Below the pieces are notes generated by a model, which saw nothing but the letters and a program-made list of their open reading frames with translations, searched no databases and was not told the origin of the DNA. From Larix sibirica (taxonomy: Eukaryota; Streptophyta; Pinopsida; Pinales; Pinaceae), in the NCBI GenBank assembly GCA_004151065.3, contig NWUY0300005921.1, positions 16,093 through 34,854 on the forward strand: a stretch of DNA of 18,762 bases. Reading direction: 5' to 3'. Below are positions 8,887-18,413 of this stretch, in pieces. The position numbers and the translations under genes were made by a program. Position 1 is the stretch's first letter; every line of letters starts with the position of its first letter.

Positions 8887-10520
8887 CTCTTTATGAGATT
8901 CTCTTATTCTCAATCTTTGCAACACCATTATGTTGCAAAGTATATAGTCCAATCATTCTTAGGTTCTTTGTACACATCCCTTTGTGAAGGAAAATAGATG
9001 TTTCTGCCAAAAATGTAACCTTTGCAAATTCTAAATGACACAAGCACTCGCATGTTCAAATTTTCAACTAACATCCATTTCAGGTCAATATCTCTAATGA
9101 GCACTGTTATGCTCAAGTATGTATTGCCAAATCACTGCATCATCTACATTTACAACATCCTCTAAGGTCAATTCTCACAATATGCTTGTAGCTTATACAA
9201 GTTCCAATCCCTATTGCATCTTTGTTGTTGTAATAAACTTTCTAAGACTCTCTTCAACCTTTCAACTTCCTACATCAAATTTCAATACAAGGCAAGGAAA
9301 ACCAAACCTTTTTGAATTGAAATTTTACATACAACCAACAAGATTTGTGTATTTTTCACCACATTTAAGCCTTTATTAATAGTTCTCACTACAACAAGGA
9401 AAGGATTAGAAATCTTGCACTAAATCACTTTTGGCAATTGCACATTCATAAAAGGAAATGTGGTTAATTCCTAATTTATGATATTATGATGATCGATGTG
9501 GTGGATGTTGGATCATAGGAGGCTAAAATTTATTACTGAAATAGGTTAGGTGGGTAATATAATTTATTCCATGCACTACATATTTCCTTGGAGGCACCTT
9601 CATGCAATGTCAAAGCAACATTTCCCATACACACAACATCACACTCAACTTCAGATACAAAAACCATGTTTCTCCTTGCAACAAAAATCTTGTATTGCAC
9701 AAACCTAGTCCTATTATAACACATATATTAAGGGGAACACAAGTATACATATCAACAACTAGAAGGAACTCTATTTCCACTATAATTTCCATAAACCATT
9801 GGTATAAATAAATATTGTCTAGACCAATGTTTTCATTTTTACCTACAATGAATTTAGCACAATTCTTTTTGGTGTTCCTTCCTTCATGACATTGTTCTTC
9901 TTTCCTTTGGAATCTTCATTTAAGGAGTCTAGTTTTGTTGTTTCCCTTTGCACTTTCTATTTTGTAATAATAATGTTGGAGAATAACTGATGTCTATAAT
10001 ATTCATGGCATCCTTCTTATTTATCTCTTCCTTGGTAAGTGTATATTGTGCTCCCTCAAAGTTCAATTAATTCCTTGACCCAAAATTGCACAATCCCTTT
10101 ATACAGAGAAGGCGTCCGAGGGTTGGTTCACCCACAAGATAATAAATTGTCCATGGTGGACCTAAATCTATACATTTAACCTCCCAATCTCTTTGATTCC
10201 TACATCTTCATCATATTTTTTTTTCTTCATGTGAAGTTGCATGCTTAAATCCTTTGTCTCATACACTTTCAAATCTGCAATGATCACACACAACCTTATT
10301 TGTATCCTCCTTTGTGACAATCAAAACTATATTGTTCGACGAATGGTGTATTATATAAGATCAAACTTTTGTATCCTTGATATCCCACTTCCTAACTTCA
10401 TTTGTACACCATTTTGGTTTCGCATCTTTACCATTTACCAATTTGCATTGGTCCTTCTCGACCAATAACATCTCCATCCTCAATTTCTAGAAATTAAACT
10501 TCTAGCCATCAACTTGTTTT
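8870..10520 (-). mobile_element. Ty1/copia relic, minus strand: gag, protease and integrase traces
   Basis: Minus-strand traces occur in copia order from high to low coordinates. A weak gag trace lies at 10200-10500. A shortened zinc-knuckle-like piece (CHEGRNTKKNC, lacking the second Cys and the His of CCHC) is at about 9858-9895. A piece at 9533-9724 contains GNVALTLHEGASKEI followed by LYYPPNLFQ, which fits the block after the aspartic protease ending in the 'LYVPNL' motif. At 8900-8960 HNGVAKIENKRIS resembles the copia integrase 'QNGVAER.NRT' block. Stops and frameshifts are numerous and no LTR was found. The zinc-knuckle and LYVPNL-type blocks are the firmest evidence. Confidence 0.6.
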
Positions 10521-11528
10521 AAATGGTTCTCAAGGAATTTGTAGCAATGTTGGATGCCATTCATACTCAATTTATGACATGAAGACTTCTGAAAACGTTA
10601 TTATTAGGAGGGCCTTTTAACTAGAAATTGAATATGAGGAATGGAAACTAGGGAAAATGTTAGGGGCTAAATATCCGCCATGGCCCCTAATTTTGCATGT
10701 TTTTTTTTAAAGAGATTTACCAATTTCCATTTTTTTTCTAAAATGATTTGCCGAAGTTCTATAGTATGTAAGTATTTTACTCTAGAAATCACTAAATGTT
10801 TTTAGACACAATATACAATAATTAAAATTTGAATACTTTTACAAAATATCACCAAACATTTTATGGTTTCCATTTTAAGAAGTAGTAAGATTTTCCAAGG
10901 TTTCTACACATTAAGGTAAGTATGCATCTTAAATTTTTCCTCGATGAAAACGTGTGTTATGAACCTAGGGAACTTATACCATGTTGTTGGAAATGGAGAT
11001 AAAACATGGAGTGTGACTAAAAAAGGAGAATGCACAACACAAAAACAAAAATTGCAAATTTAGAAAGTATTTTCAAGAGGAATCCCTCTTCATGGCACTA
11101 TCTTTATTCATATGGAGCAATATATATCTTTTTCCAAAGAAAAAATCATGAATTTTCATTAATTAGAACTACAAAAAATGTGCTTACAACCAGGCCCAAA
11201 AACCATATTGGGCATCAAATTGATATAACCGCAAGGAGAAACAACTCATTATGATTGTAGGAGAGCCTCATATGGTGTCCAAATATTTTGCTAAAGCATC
11301 CATACTATGTTGCGAATCCTCCGTAGCAGTGTAATGGTAGGTTGAAGGGCCCATTAGAGTAATAATAGTGGAGGTCATTCAATGTAAGGCGGACTAGGTC
11401 CACCATGTTTGTGATTATTAAATATTGTCCACTATGATAGCTAGTGTGGAATAAATGTAATGTGGCCTCATCAAAGAAGGTGCATTAGGTAGTTCATAGG
11501 TTTTTTATGATTACAATTCTCTTGTTAG

Positions 11529-11537
11529 CTATAAATA
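11529..11537 (+). promoter_or_regulatory. TATA-box-like site in a possible LTR fragment
   Basis: CTATAAATA, within AGCTATAAATAAGG, is a good plant TATA match. It lies about 360 bp upstream of the plus-strand copia reverse transcriptase relic. Sequence around it (TTGTTAGCTATAAATAAGG, with ATTGTATTTGGATC downstream) is reminiscent of a copia LTR. LTR ends were not found, so this is only a suggestion. Confidence 0.3.
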
Positions 11538-11774
11538 AGGATGGAGTCCTTATGAATTATATGTGGAAGAATATTGTATTTGGATCTTATCTCATTGACA
11601 GGTCACCCAACCTTAAGAGGCAAGTGAGCAAGAGCATATTCTTTAAGTAAAGTAAATTGATGTAAAAGAAACCAAGATGGTTAATCAATATTATATGGAA
11701 CATTTTGGCATAGCACTAGATAATTCACATATGATGTGAAAATGGTCAGGTAGAAATAGCTTGATAATGCACAT

Positions 11775-11871
11775 AAGGATAAACCACATCTTGGAAGATA
11801 CACACATCAAAATAAGTAACCTAAGGATAAAACACATCTTAGAGTATATTACACATCAAAATAAGTAACCT
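11775..11871. repeat. Tandem repeat, two copies of 48-49 bp
   Basis: AAGGATAAACCACATCTTGG starts copy one at about 11775 and AAGGATAAAACACATCTTAG starts copy two at about 11823. Both end with ACACATCAAAATAAGTAACCT. Only a few differences separate them, so this duplication is younger than most structure around it. Confidence 0.85.
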
Positions 11872-11889
11872 ACATTGAACTTTGCATCA

Positions 11890-13165
11890 ATGGTGATAAC
11901 TTTGGGCATGGAAGAACTACAAAACTATGATGAAGCAAGATGGAAAGGAGAATCATATAGATCAATATATAATCTAATAATAATTCAATCTAGAAAAATT
12001 AGACTTAAATTACCTTGTAGAACTAATTGAGGATAAGACATCCAAAGGGATTATATGGATATACAAGACAAAGTAAAAATCAAATAGAATGATGGAGAAA
12101 CTTAAATATTCATGGAAATAAGGGATTGAATATGGATAGAGAGTTGTGCCAATTGAAAAAAAAAGGATACTATTCAAATTATCTTATCTCTTGCAGCTCA
12201 TAATTTGGATGGAAAATACATCAAACAGATGTAAATATTTCATTTTTGAATGGGTGGATAAACAAAAAAAAAGTGTACATTGTTGAGTTTGGAAATGAGA
12301 TTTTAATATGATACAAGTTGAAAACATATTTATATGGGCTAGATAGGGAATTGGCACTCAGATCATTATATATGTGCATTGATGAATGCTTAAGATAAGT
12401 TTGATTCATTAGTAGTAACTAAGACTTGTATTTATACATTTAGAACATGTGAGAAGAGTGTAGATTTATTGTTGTTCATTTTATATATTGATGGTATAAT
12501 TTTTATAGGTAGTAGTGAAGCTAAAATTTCAAATTAAAGGGATAGCTACCACAAACATTTGACATAGTAGACCTTGAAGTGCTACATTATTACCTTGAGA
12601 TGGAAGCGTGGCAAAACCTAAGGGGATTTTCCAATTTCATACCAAGGATTCAACCAAATTGATCAAGAAGTGTAGAATGACAGATTGAAAAGAAAGTGAC
12701 ACACTAATGGATAGTAGCATGAAGCTTATAGAAGATGAAGAAGTGATGGTTAGATACATTGACTAGGGAAAATGTGAAGATGACACAAGTGAACCTATGG
12801 ATATTTGCTTTATGTTTTTTTAACAATTACACATTAGAGCATAAAGAAGCAACACACAATTTCTTTATCTTCAACAAAATAAGGGTGTAAAGGAGTGTTG
12901 AATGCAACATGTGATGATGTTTCTTTGAGAATAATAGTGATGAATATTGTTGTTTCACATGAGAAAAATATAGTACTTGTTTCAAGTCAACCAAAGAGTT
13001 GTTCAGTTGGTGAGGAATACATTTTATTATATGAGAAAACAACACATCAAAGTGCACATATATTATTTAAGATCGTTATGAGGCCATGCTTAATTGCAAT
13101 ATTGCAAGACAACTTTTTAATTACTAGATACATATACAAAACAATTGAGAAGAAAACAAATTAAC
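11890..13165 (+). pseudogene. Ty1/copia reverse transcriptase and RNase H, broken
   Basis: Plus-strand blocks follow copia order. NYDEA...W at 11915 marks the usual start region. KKDTIQIILSLAAHNLDGK lies before 12220, and HQTDVNISFLNGWINKK at 12220-12270 matches 'Q.DV..AFLNG'. YLYGLDRELA is at about 12330. YIDGIIFIG at 12484 sits at the catalytic YVDD box, so the second Asp reads Gly. DLEVLHYYLEMEAWQN at 12570, KKCRMTD and DSSMKLIEDEE near 12670-12740, LEHKEATHNF near 12840 and SSQPKSCSVGEEY near 12985 (the 'SS..Q....S.AEAEY' RNase H block) complete it. Many stops and frame changes make it non-functional. Orientation is opposite to the copia relic at 8870-10520, so it is a separate insertion or an inverted piece. 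Confidence 0.9.
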
Positions 13166-13189
13166 AAGTTCAAAATATACTTGGAATAA

Positions 13190-13390
13190 ATGATTTGTAA
13201 CTGAGAGACTTATATCCACTCACTTCACCAACAAAGATCCTTTGAGAATTGGAATTTGTTCTATGTTCTTGTTTTTATGTATAGATATTGTGATTAGAAA
13301 GGATTATGAGGCTTCTGATCTCAATGCAAATATGAGTACAACTTCTCCTTCAAATTTATTTGTTCACTATTATTCAACAATAATGTAAGG
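13190..13390 (-). repeat. Possible remnant of the second (3') LTR of the element at 13400-14564
   Basis: The plus-strand stretch from 13193 (TGATTTGTAACTGAGAG) is weakly collinear with the LTR end at 13828 (TGTTCTATAAGCATGAGA). The strongest match is (C/T)AACAAAGATCCTT at 13225 and 13862, followed in both by T-rich sequence containing GTTCT. If real, most of the internal region of the element has been lost. Similarity is low and target-site duplications were not found. Confidence 0.25.
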
Positions 13391-13399
13391 ATGGTTCCC

Positions 13400-13812
13400 G
13401 TTTTCAATGCCTTTCCTTCTCTGCCAACTCTTGGTGCAACTAAGTCACCATCTAAGTGAACCTCTCCTCTTTCCAATTATCCAACGGGATCATTTTCTCT
13501 CCAAATTTTACAAGCCAAACTCTACTCGTATCCCAATCTACCATAAAAATTGTGAGGGGGCCTTGACATTCAATGAAGTGATTATTTAGCAATGGAAATA
13601 AATTTTCAAAGGTTTCAAGGTCTTTTTCTAGCCATGCTATCATTTGGTCAAATAGTTGTACCTTCTCCTTCAAGTCCCTATTCTATTCTTAGAGTTGCAT
13701 ATTGATGACACTTAGGTCTAAGTTCTAGATTTTTTCTCTTTTGACATTTACCCATGCTAGGCTTGATTCTCTTCAAAGTTCTAGAATTTGTGTCATGATC
13801 AGCGATTCAACT
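13400..13812 (-). pseudogene. Gag-like start of an LTR element, coiled-coil-like, broken
   Basis: Just inside the primer-binding site, a minus-strand ATG at 13794 begins MTQILEL. The same frame, with several stops, passes through ESSLAWVNVKREKI and NLDLSVINMQL to an open piece at 13452-13673. That piece starts MKEKVQLFDQMIAWLEKD and runs on as LETFENLFPLLNNHF. Regular Leu/Ile spacing and charge pattern suggest a coiled coil, as at the start of some plant gag proteins. I cannot assign it to a named gag family. It ends before 13400, with no pol. Confidence 0.4.
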
Positions 13813-13824
13813 ACTCTAATACCA
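13813..13824 (-). other. Primer-binding site candidate (initiator tRNA-Met type)
   Basis: On the minus strand this reads TGGTATTAGAGT, one transition away from the TGGTATCAGAG consensus complementary to the 3' end of plant initiator tRNA-Met. Three bases separate it from an LTR end reading GAACA, which is the normal arrangement for first-strand priming. Confidence 0.65.
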
Positions 13825-13827
13825 ATA

Positions 13828-14564
13828 TGTTCTATAAGCATGAGATTCATAGCCCAAACGTCTCACTAACAAAGATCCTTGCAAAAATATATTTTTATCT
13901 TTGTTCTCTATATGATGTCGAGTTCTCTATTCTCCATAAGAAGTTGATTTCTTTGTTCTTGGTGAAATATACACACTTCAACAGTTGACAATGCCAATAA
14001 AAATGAACATCCGAGTTTAAGATTTACGATTGTTAAAGACAAATGTGCATATACGAATGGCTCTAGTTATTGATATCAAGGCTTTGGGCTTGCTTGCTAT
14101 GGAAATCCAAGACCAACGCTAAAAAAAATTCAAGTGGTTTGTGCTTTGCTTTCTAGCAAGATAACATATACACCATTTTCTATCAAAATTCATATCCAAC
14201 TCTAATGCAATGTCAAACCTACTTCATTCACATATAATTGTAGATGGTATTCGAACACATAAGCTATTGTATTGTGGATTGGAATTTTAGGTTGTAATAT
14301 GCCAAAGAGTTGGATGTAGAAGGCCATTATCAATTTAATGAAGAGTAATAGAACACCAACTACTTAGCTAGAATGAGAATACTAAAATATATATGTCTCT
14401 ACATAATTGTGGTTTGTTGTACAAGATATTACTTCCGGTAATCTATATTTGTATGAGGTTTCAATAGGTAGGGACTGCAACAGGAAGCTAGATATTCGCT
14501 TTGGATTATTGGATTTGAATTAAAAATGTTGCTTACAACAAATTTTCCCCACAACACTCCAACA
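13828..14564 (-). mobile_element. 5' LTR of a retrotransposon, minus strand, about 737 bp
   Basis: The end next to the primer-binding site reads ...TATAGAACA on the minus strand (13828). The proposed start, at 14564, reads TGTTGGAGTGTTGTGGGG. The ends are therefore TGTT...AACA, the usual short inverted termini. The right boundary rests on this signature alone, since no intact second copy was seen. A minus-strand ATATATAT stretch near 14385 could be its TATA region. TGTTGGAGTG starts and iMet priming are both common in plant copia elements. Confidence 0.5.
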
Positions 14565-15180
14565 TCCAAAGGAATATTACTCTCTTGTATTAAAACAAGG
14601 AGTGGGGCATTTCAACATGAGAGATGTTAGTGCAATAATCAATGGAATATAACGCTCTAACATATAAACATATAAAAAAACGCTTCCTTATGGACAATAT
14701 TACTCCATCATTGACATTAATACATGAATGCACATTCAGGTCTAATATGCGGTAATTTGTCTCAAGGAAAAATTGATTTATTGCCAATTCTTGATCAATT
14801 CCAGATAACATTGAGATTAGACGAATATCTTTATTCTATATATTTGATGTAGATTTTAATGTATTTTCTAGTGAAGTGATGTGGTTGGTGTTGGGTTATA
14901 TGGTAAACATAAAGAACATTAAGGAATAATCCATTTACTACATTTTGAATGTGAATACGATAGTGTTGGGAAACATCGCCTTTGAGCATAACATTCTTGT
15001 TCTTTATGACTGTTGGACTGTGTTATATGTATAATCATAGTTGGTAGTTGGTAATATATAAAAGAGGGTATGGAATAGATATCATGAATTGGTATTGGAT
15101 CCCAATTATGAGTGATAAAGAAAAGATTGAGAATTAGGTAGAACATTAAAAGATAGCGTACATACCAAATAAATAGTAGT
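14565..15180. other. AT-rich stretch without a gene
   Basis: No coding similarity is visible on either strand. A TATATAAAAG box lies at 15055-15064 (plus strand), about 125 bp upstream of the G-patch relic, and TGTTGGGAAACATCG near 14962 could be an LTR start. Neither is supported by a second copy. Confidence 0.35.
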
Positions 15181-15184
15181 TCAT

Positions 15185-16173
15185 TTGAGCGAGTTAACTA
15201 GTGCAGTTCAGTCAATTGAATTTCAACTAAGCATTATTGTTTTTTTATTGTCAAGGATACATGTACTTGTCCAAGGGAGCAAGGAAGAAGAGAAAAAGTC
15301 CATTTCTACTATAGAAGCTAACATCATGACTAAGGAAAGCATGGTAAGCTCACCTTTATACCTTTCTCAAGATCATTTTGGTGATTTTGAAAAGCATACT
15401 AAATGCATTGGTTCAAGGATACTACTTGGAATATGGGCTACGGTGGTCAAGGAATAGGAAAGAGAAGACAAGGCATCATAAGCCCCATTGTAATTGAATC
15501 GAGGGTCAAGCATGAAGGCCCAAGTTTCAATGGCATAGAGGAAAAGCCCACAATGAAGATGACCACTTTTGTGAAGGAAAAAGATGTTGCATATTTGTCT
15601 TGTTCATTAGAAGAAAGAGAAACAATGAAAGAAGATGAAAATACACTACCACTACATCCTTCTTATGATGGATTATAGAAGGTAAATAATGAGCAAATTT
15701 TAGAGACTTAGCCTACACTAACATTTAGAAGAAGGACCAATCCAATCAGTTGGAGAAATAAAAGGAATACCAAGAGGTATGCATCATACAATACATCTCT
15801 TGTTTTCCATTGTTGCAAGATGAAATGACATAGAGGTGCCAACTGTTGGTATACTGAGACATGTTCCTTTTATGGGAAGAAAGGCCATGTTGAGGCATCT
15901 TGCTAGGAGAAGAAAGCCACATGCCACAAGTTCGAATGATTTCAAAGGAAGATTGGAAAGAAGATTTCATGAAGTAAAGAACAAACTTAGAGGAACATGG
16001 AGAAGAAGAGCATGTCAAGCATCCCGTGCAACGCCATGAATTTTTTCCACCACTGCAAGTTGAGTGGAAATTGGGAAGCAAGGTGCTAGATTATTCATTT
16101 AGAACTCCACCCACAGAACTACACCATCAAGAGAAGAGTATGGAGAATGAATCCTAAAGGAATTGAAGATTAA
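15185..16173 (+). pseudogene. Broken ORF with a G-patch and three zinc-knuckle-like motifs
   Basis: At 15380-15470 FGDFEKHTKCIGSRILL runs, after a frameshift near 15424, into NMGYGGQGIGKRRQGI. Together they form a G-patch, the glycine-rich RNA-binding motif known from TFIP11-type splicing proteins and some retroelement polyproteins. ESRVKHEGPSFNG follows, and that frame ends at 15678. From 15805 to the TAA at 16171 one frame runs without indels but with six stops. It shows HCCKMK.HRGANC, CSFYGKKGHVEASC and HHCKLSGNWEARC, that is, three CCHC-like knuckles with decayed residues, then HLELHPQ. Zinc knuckles suggest a gag-type protein. The G-patch lying before them is unusual for gypsy pol order, so two sources are possible. 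Confidence 0.6.
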
Positions 16174-16179
16174 TTTACA

Positions 16180-17000
16180 TTTCTAGCACAAGGAGTAGAT
16201 ATTTTCTAGAAAGTTATAGTAGCATCAAAAGGCAACACCATCAATGAGATGGAAAATAGGTTGATTTTAACATCAAAGGAAATCCCAATTCAATTGTTTC
16301 CTTCAATCTTCCAACATAATATTTCTTTCCTAAAGATGTGTTAGAGATTGGTGCACAAAGTTCAATGATCTTGGGGGTTTAATTGAACTCCATGGCATCC
16401 ACTAAAGAAAATTGAATGTTGGATAATCCACGAGGAAGGTCTGATGATTACACATGAAGGTTTTCATCCAATTGACATTGTTGAAGAGATAGAGTGATTC
16501 TAAGCATGTGCAAGAAGTAGAGGGTTGTTTCCACGTGGGAAGCAATTGATCTCAATGGAAAATGGAAATACACACTTCTTTTTATGGAGTTTCCATGTGA
16601 TGGCATAACTTGTTGGGATCTCACGGAACAATCAAGGAACATAATTCGACTTGGCTTTTGTTGGCTTCCAAGATGGACCATCTCCAAGTCTGAGAATGAT
16701 AGAGACTTTCATGTTGAATATGTGAATGAACTCTAATTGAAAAGTTTGGATTTGAAGATTCCTCAAAGCAAAGAATCAATGAGAATAATTTTTCACTACG
16801 AGAACAAACCATCCAAAAACCTGAACTAGAGCCATATCCAAAACCAAAGACAGAATCCAGATCTAGAGTCAGAGCTATATACAAGAGCCAAAGTTGACAA
16901 CCATGCTCCAGAGAAGTAGGTGAAAGTGACAGGCTTCCAATTTGTCTATTTCATGCCCCATATTTCATCTAAATTTGGTACATTTTTCCTCCTAAGACAA
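16180..17000. other. Stretch without a confident gene, perhaps further relic of the preceding ORF
   Basis: Plus-strand frames contain short readable pieces such as ASKGNTINEMENRLILTSKE (16230-16280), in the direction of the G-patch/zinc-knuckle relic, but no protease or reverse transcriptase motif I can name. Frames at 16448-16884 on the minus strand are probably chance. The last ~70 bp before 17100 is the 3' flank of the ENOD93-like gene. Confidence 0.4.
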
Positions 17001-17104
17001 GATCTTCCTGAGAAACATTAGCCCTTTGGATATTATTCCATCAAACAAAGATAGAGAGACATTTATCTGTGCAGTTTATAATTTCCATGCTTCTCTGCTA
17101 TCTT

Positions 17105-18054
17105 TCAGAAAGGTGAGTACTCGACAAGATTTTCCATTTGCTCACTGAAGGAGTTTCTCCGTGCAGCCTTCACAATGGTTTTATCTGCTACAATGAAATA
17201 AGCTAATCCGCTGACTGTCTCCAATCAAAGTACACACAACATTACATCAGCATGCAGCTCATCAGATAATTATAATGATAGCGACCAGCCGAATCAACCA
17301 GATCTGTGAGAATGATTTATAACTAAAGCATATATCACTGTGACTCCAAGAATAACACTGTGAGCAAGCAATTCAGTAGTTGTAGAATCGTTGAAGAGAG
17401 CATGCATTTATGCATGGCACTGAAAACCTTTTAGTAAAACAACTCAATACAACGCAAATAAATTGATAGATATTGGGAAGAAATAAGCAACTACTACATA
17501 ACATTTGAGGATGGCATGATTACTGACTTGTAGAGATGATGAGCGCCTGTGCAGCATGGTTGAGATTAGCCCTTGCCCAAGGAATAGCCCTTGCTCCCAA
17601 CACATGCAGATGATTAAGACCGCATTATACATTAATCCAACCCAGCAGTTAATAACCAGGCCCAGTTACATGAATTGAATTGAATTGGTACAGATTGATT
17701 GGTGCATTAACAATAACAAGACTCACTGTGGGGATGGCGGATGCTACGCATGCAATTGTGGCTGCCTTGGTCCCTGCTTTCACTGCATCTGTATGCATAT
17801 ACGTACATTCATCAGTTTCAACATACCCACGAATTAATTATTAACCCAATGCATTTTATTTAGGCATTATGTGAGCGATTCCTTTGAAATTGAATGAAAT
17901 GGATTCCAAGAAAGAAAGAATGATTAGTGGAAAGGGATTAATGTTAACGAGTGATTGAGAGAGAGGAGATTGAGGTAGATTTAAATTAGTTACCCTTGGA
18001 GCACTGCTTGGCTCTCAGAATTCTCATCTGAGCTTGTTGATTTGGACTCGCCAT
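17105..18054 (-). CDS. ENOD93: Early nodulin 93 (ENOD93)-like protein, four exons
   Basis: Exons on the minus strand: 18054-17994, 17788-17727, 17603-17528 and 17214-17105. Joined, they give 309 nt, 102 residues plus TGA. The protein starts MASPNQQAQMRILRAKQCSK. The family blocks follow in order: KAGTKAATIACVASAIPT (residues 24-41, hydrophobic), IPWARANLNHAAQALIIST (48-66), GLAYFIVADKTI (69-80) and RRNSFSE (85-91). Length and order match plant ENOD93, a small two-helix membrane protein found in mitochondria and linked in the literature to respiration and nitrogen response; it is not restricted to nodulating plants. Introns are 205, 123 and 313 bp with donors GTAACT, GTGAGT and GTCAGT. Introns 1 and 3 end in AG; intron 2 ends in AT (see findings). 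The start ATGGCG suits plant initiation and no upstream in-frame alternative fits the family. AATAAT at 17037-17032 may be a poly(A) signal. The family call is firm; an intact gene is likely but depends on intron 2. Confidence 0.9.
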
Positions 18055-18175
18055 TCCGTCGTCCACGGTGCTACAATAATCCCTTCACTCACGACTTGAG
18101 ATCAGACCAAAGTAATTTAGGGGAAATAAAGATGAAACTGAATGCTGGATGCTGGGAAACTCAAACACGTAGGCA

Positions 18176-18188
18176 GTATATATATAGG
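18176..18188 (-). promoter_or_regulatory. TATA box of the ENOD93-like gene
   Basis: CCTATATATATAC on the minus strand lies about 125 bp upstream of the start codon. Transcription would begin near 18150, leaving a leader of roughly 95 nt. A TACGTGTT (ACGT-core, G-box/ABRE-like) lies just downstream, near 18165-18172, within the leader. The TATA run is nearly symmetrical, so it does not fix direction by itself; the adjacent gene does. Confidence 0.6.
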
Positions 18189-18413
18189 AAAAAAAGGGAG
18201 AGAAAGAAGCAAGTGCGGTATCGAAATCAATGGGCATTGGTGTCAACAAAGGTCGGTAGGCGTGTAAGAGAAAGAATTATAAGACTAACATAGTTTGGTG
18301 GGATGGGGAATTTTTGGTTTTGAGTTCGAGAATAGCGTGTGTTTAGCGCCGTAAGGACTGAGTATGAAGAATTAAATTGTGGGTATTGGCTTCTGTTATC
18401 TATGTACTACTCT

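Larger units (their letters stand above)
10600..11890. other. AT-rich stretch without a gene
   Basis: Homopolymer runs and frequent stops occur in all frames. The 74-codon frame at 11030-11254 looks like chance: its composition follows the base composition and it has no motif I know. The only items of note are the TATA-containing LTR-like segment near 11530 and the 49 bp tandem repeat at 11775-11871. Confidence 0.5.

Noticed and set aside
16448-16884. Minus-strand frames of 79 and 87 codons next to the ENOD93-like gene
   Set aside because: They overlap each other in different frames, show no family motif, lie beyond the gene's stop and are not linked by plausible splice sites.
18042-18293. 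Plus-strand 83-codon frame over the ENOD93-like promoter and leader
   Set aside because: It lies antisense to the leader and start codon of the gene, runs through the TATA box, and is composed mostly of Arg/Lys/Gln from purine-rich DNA.
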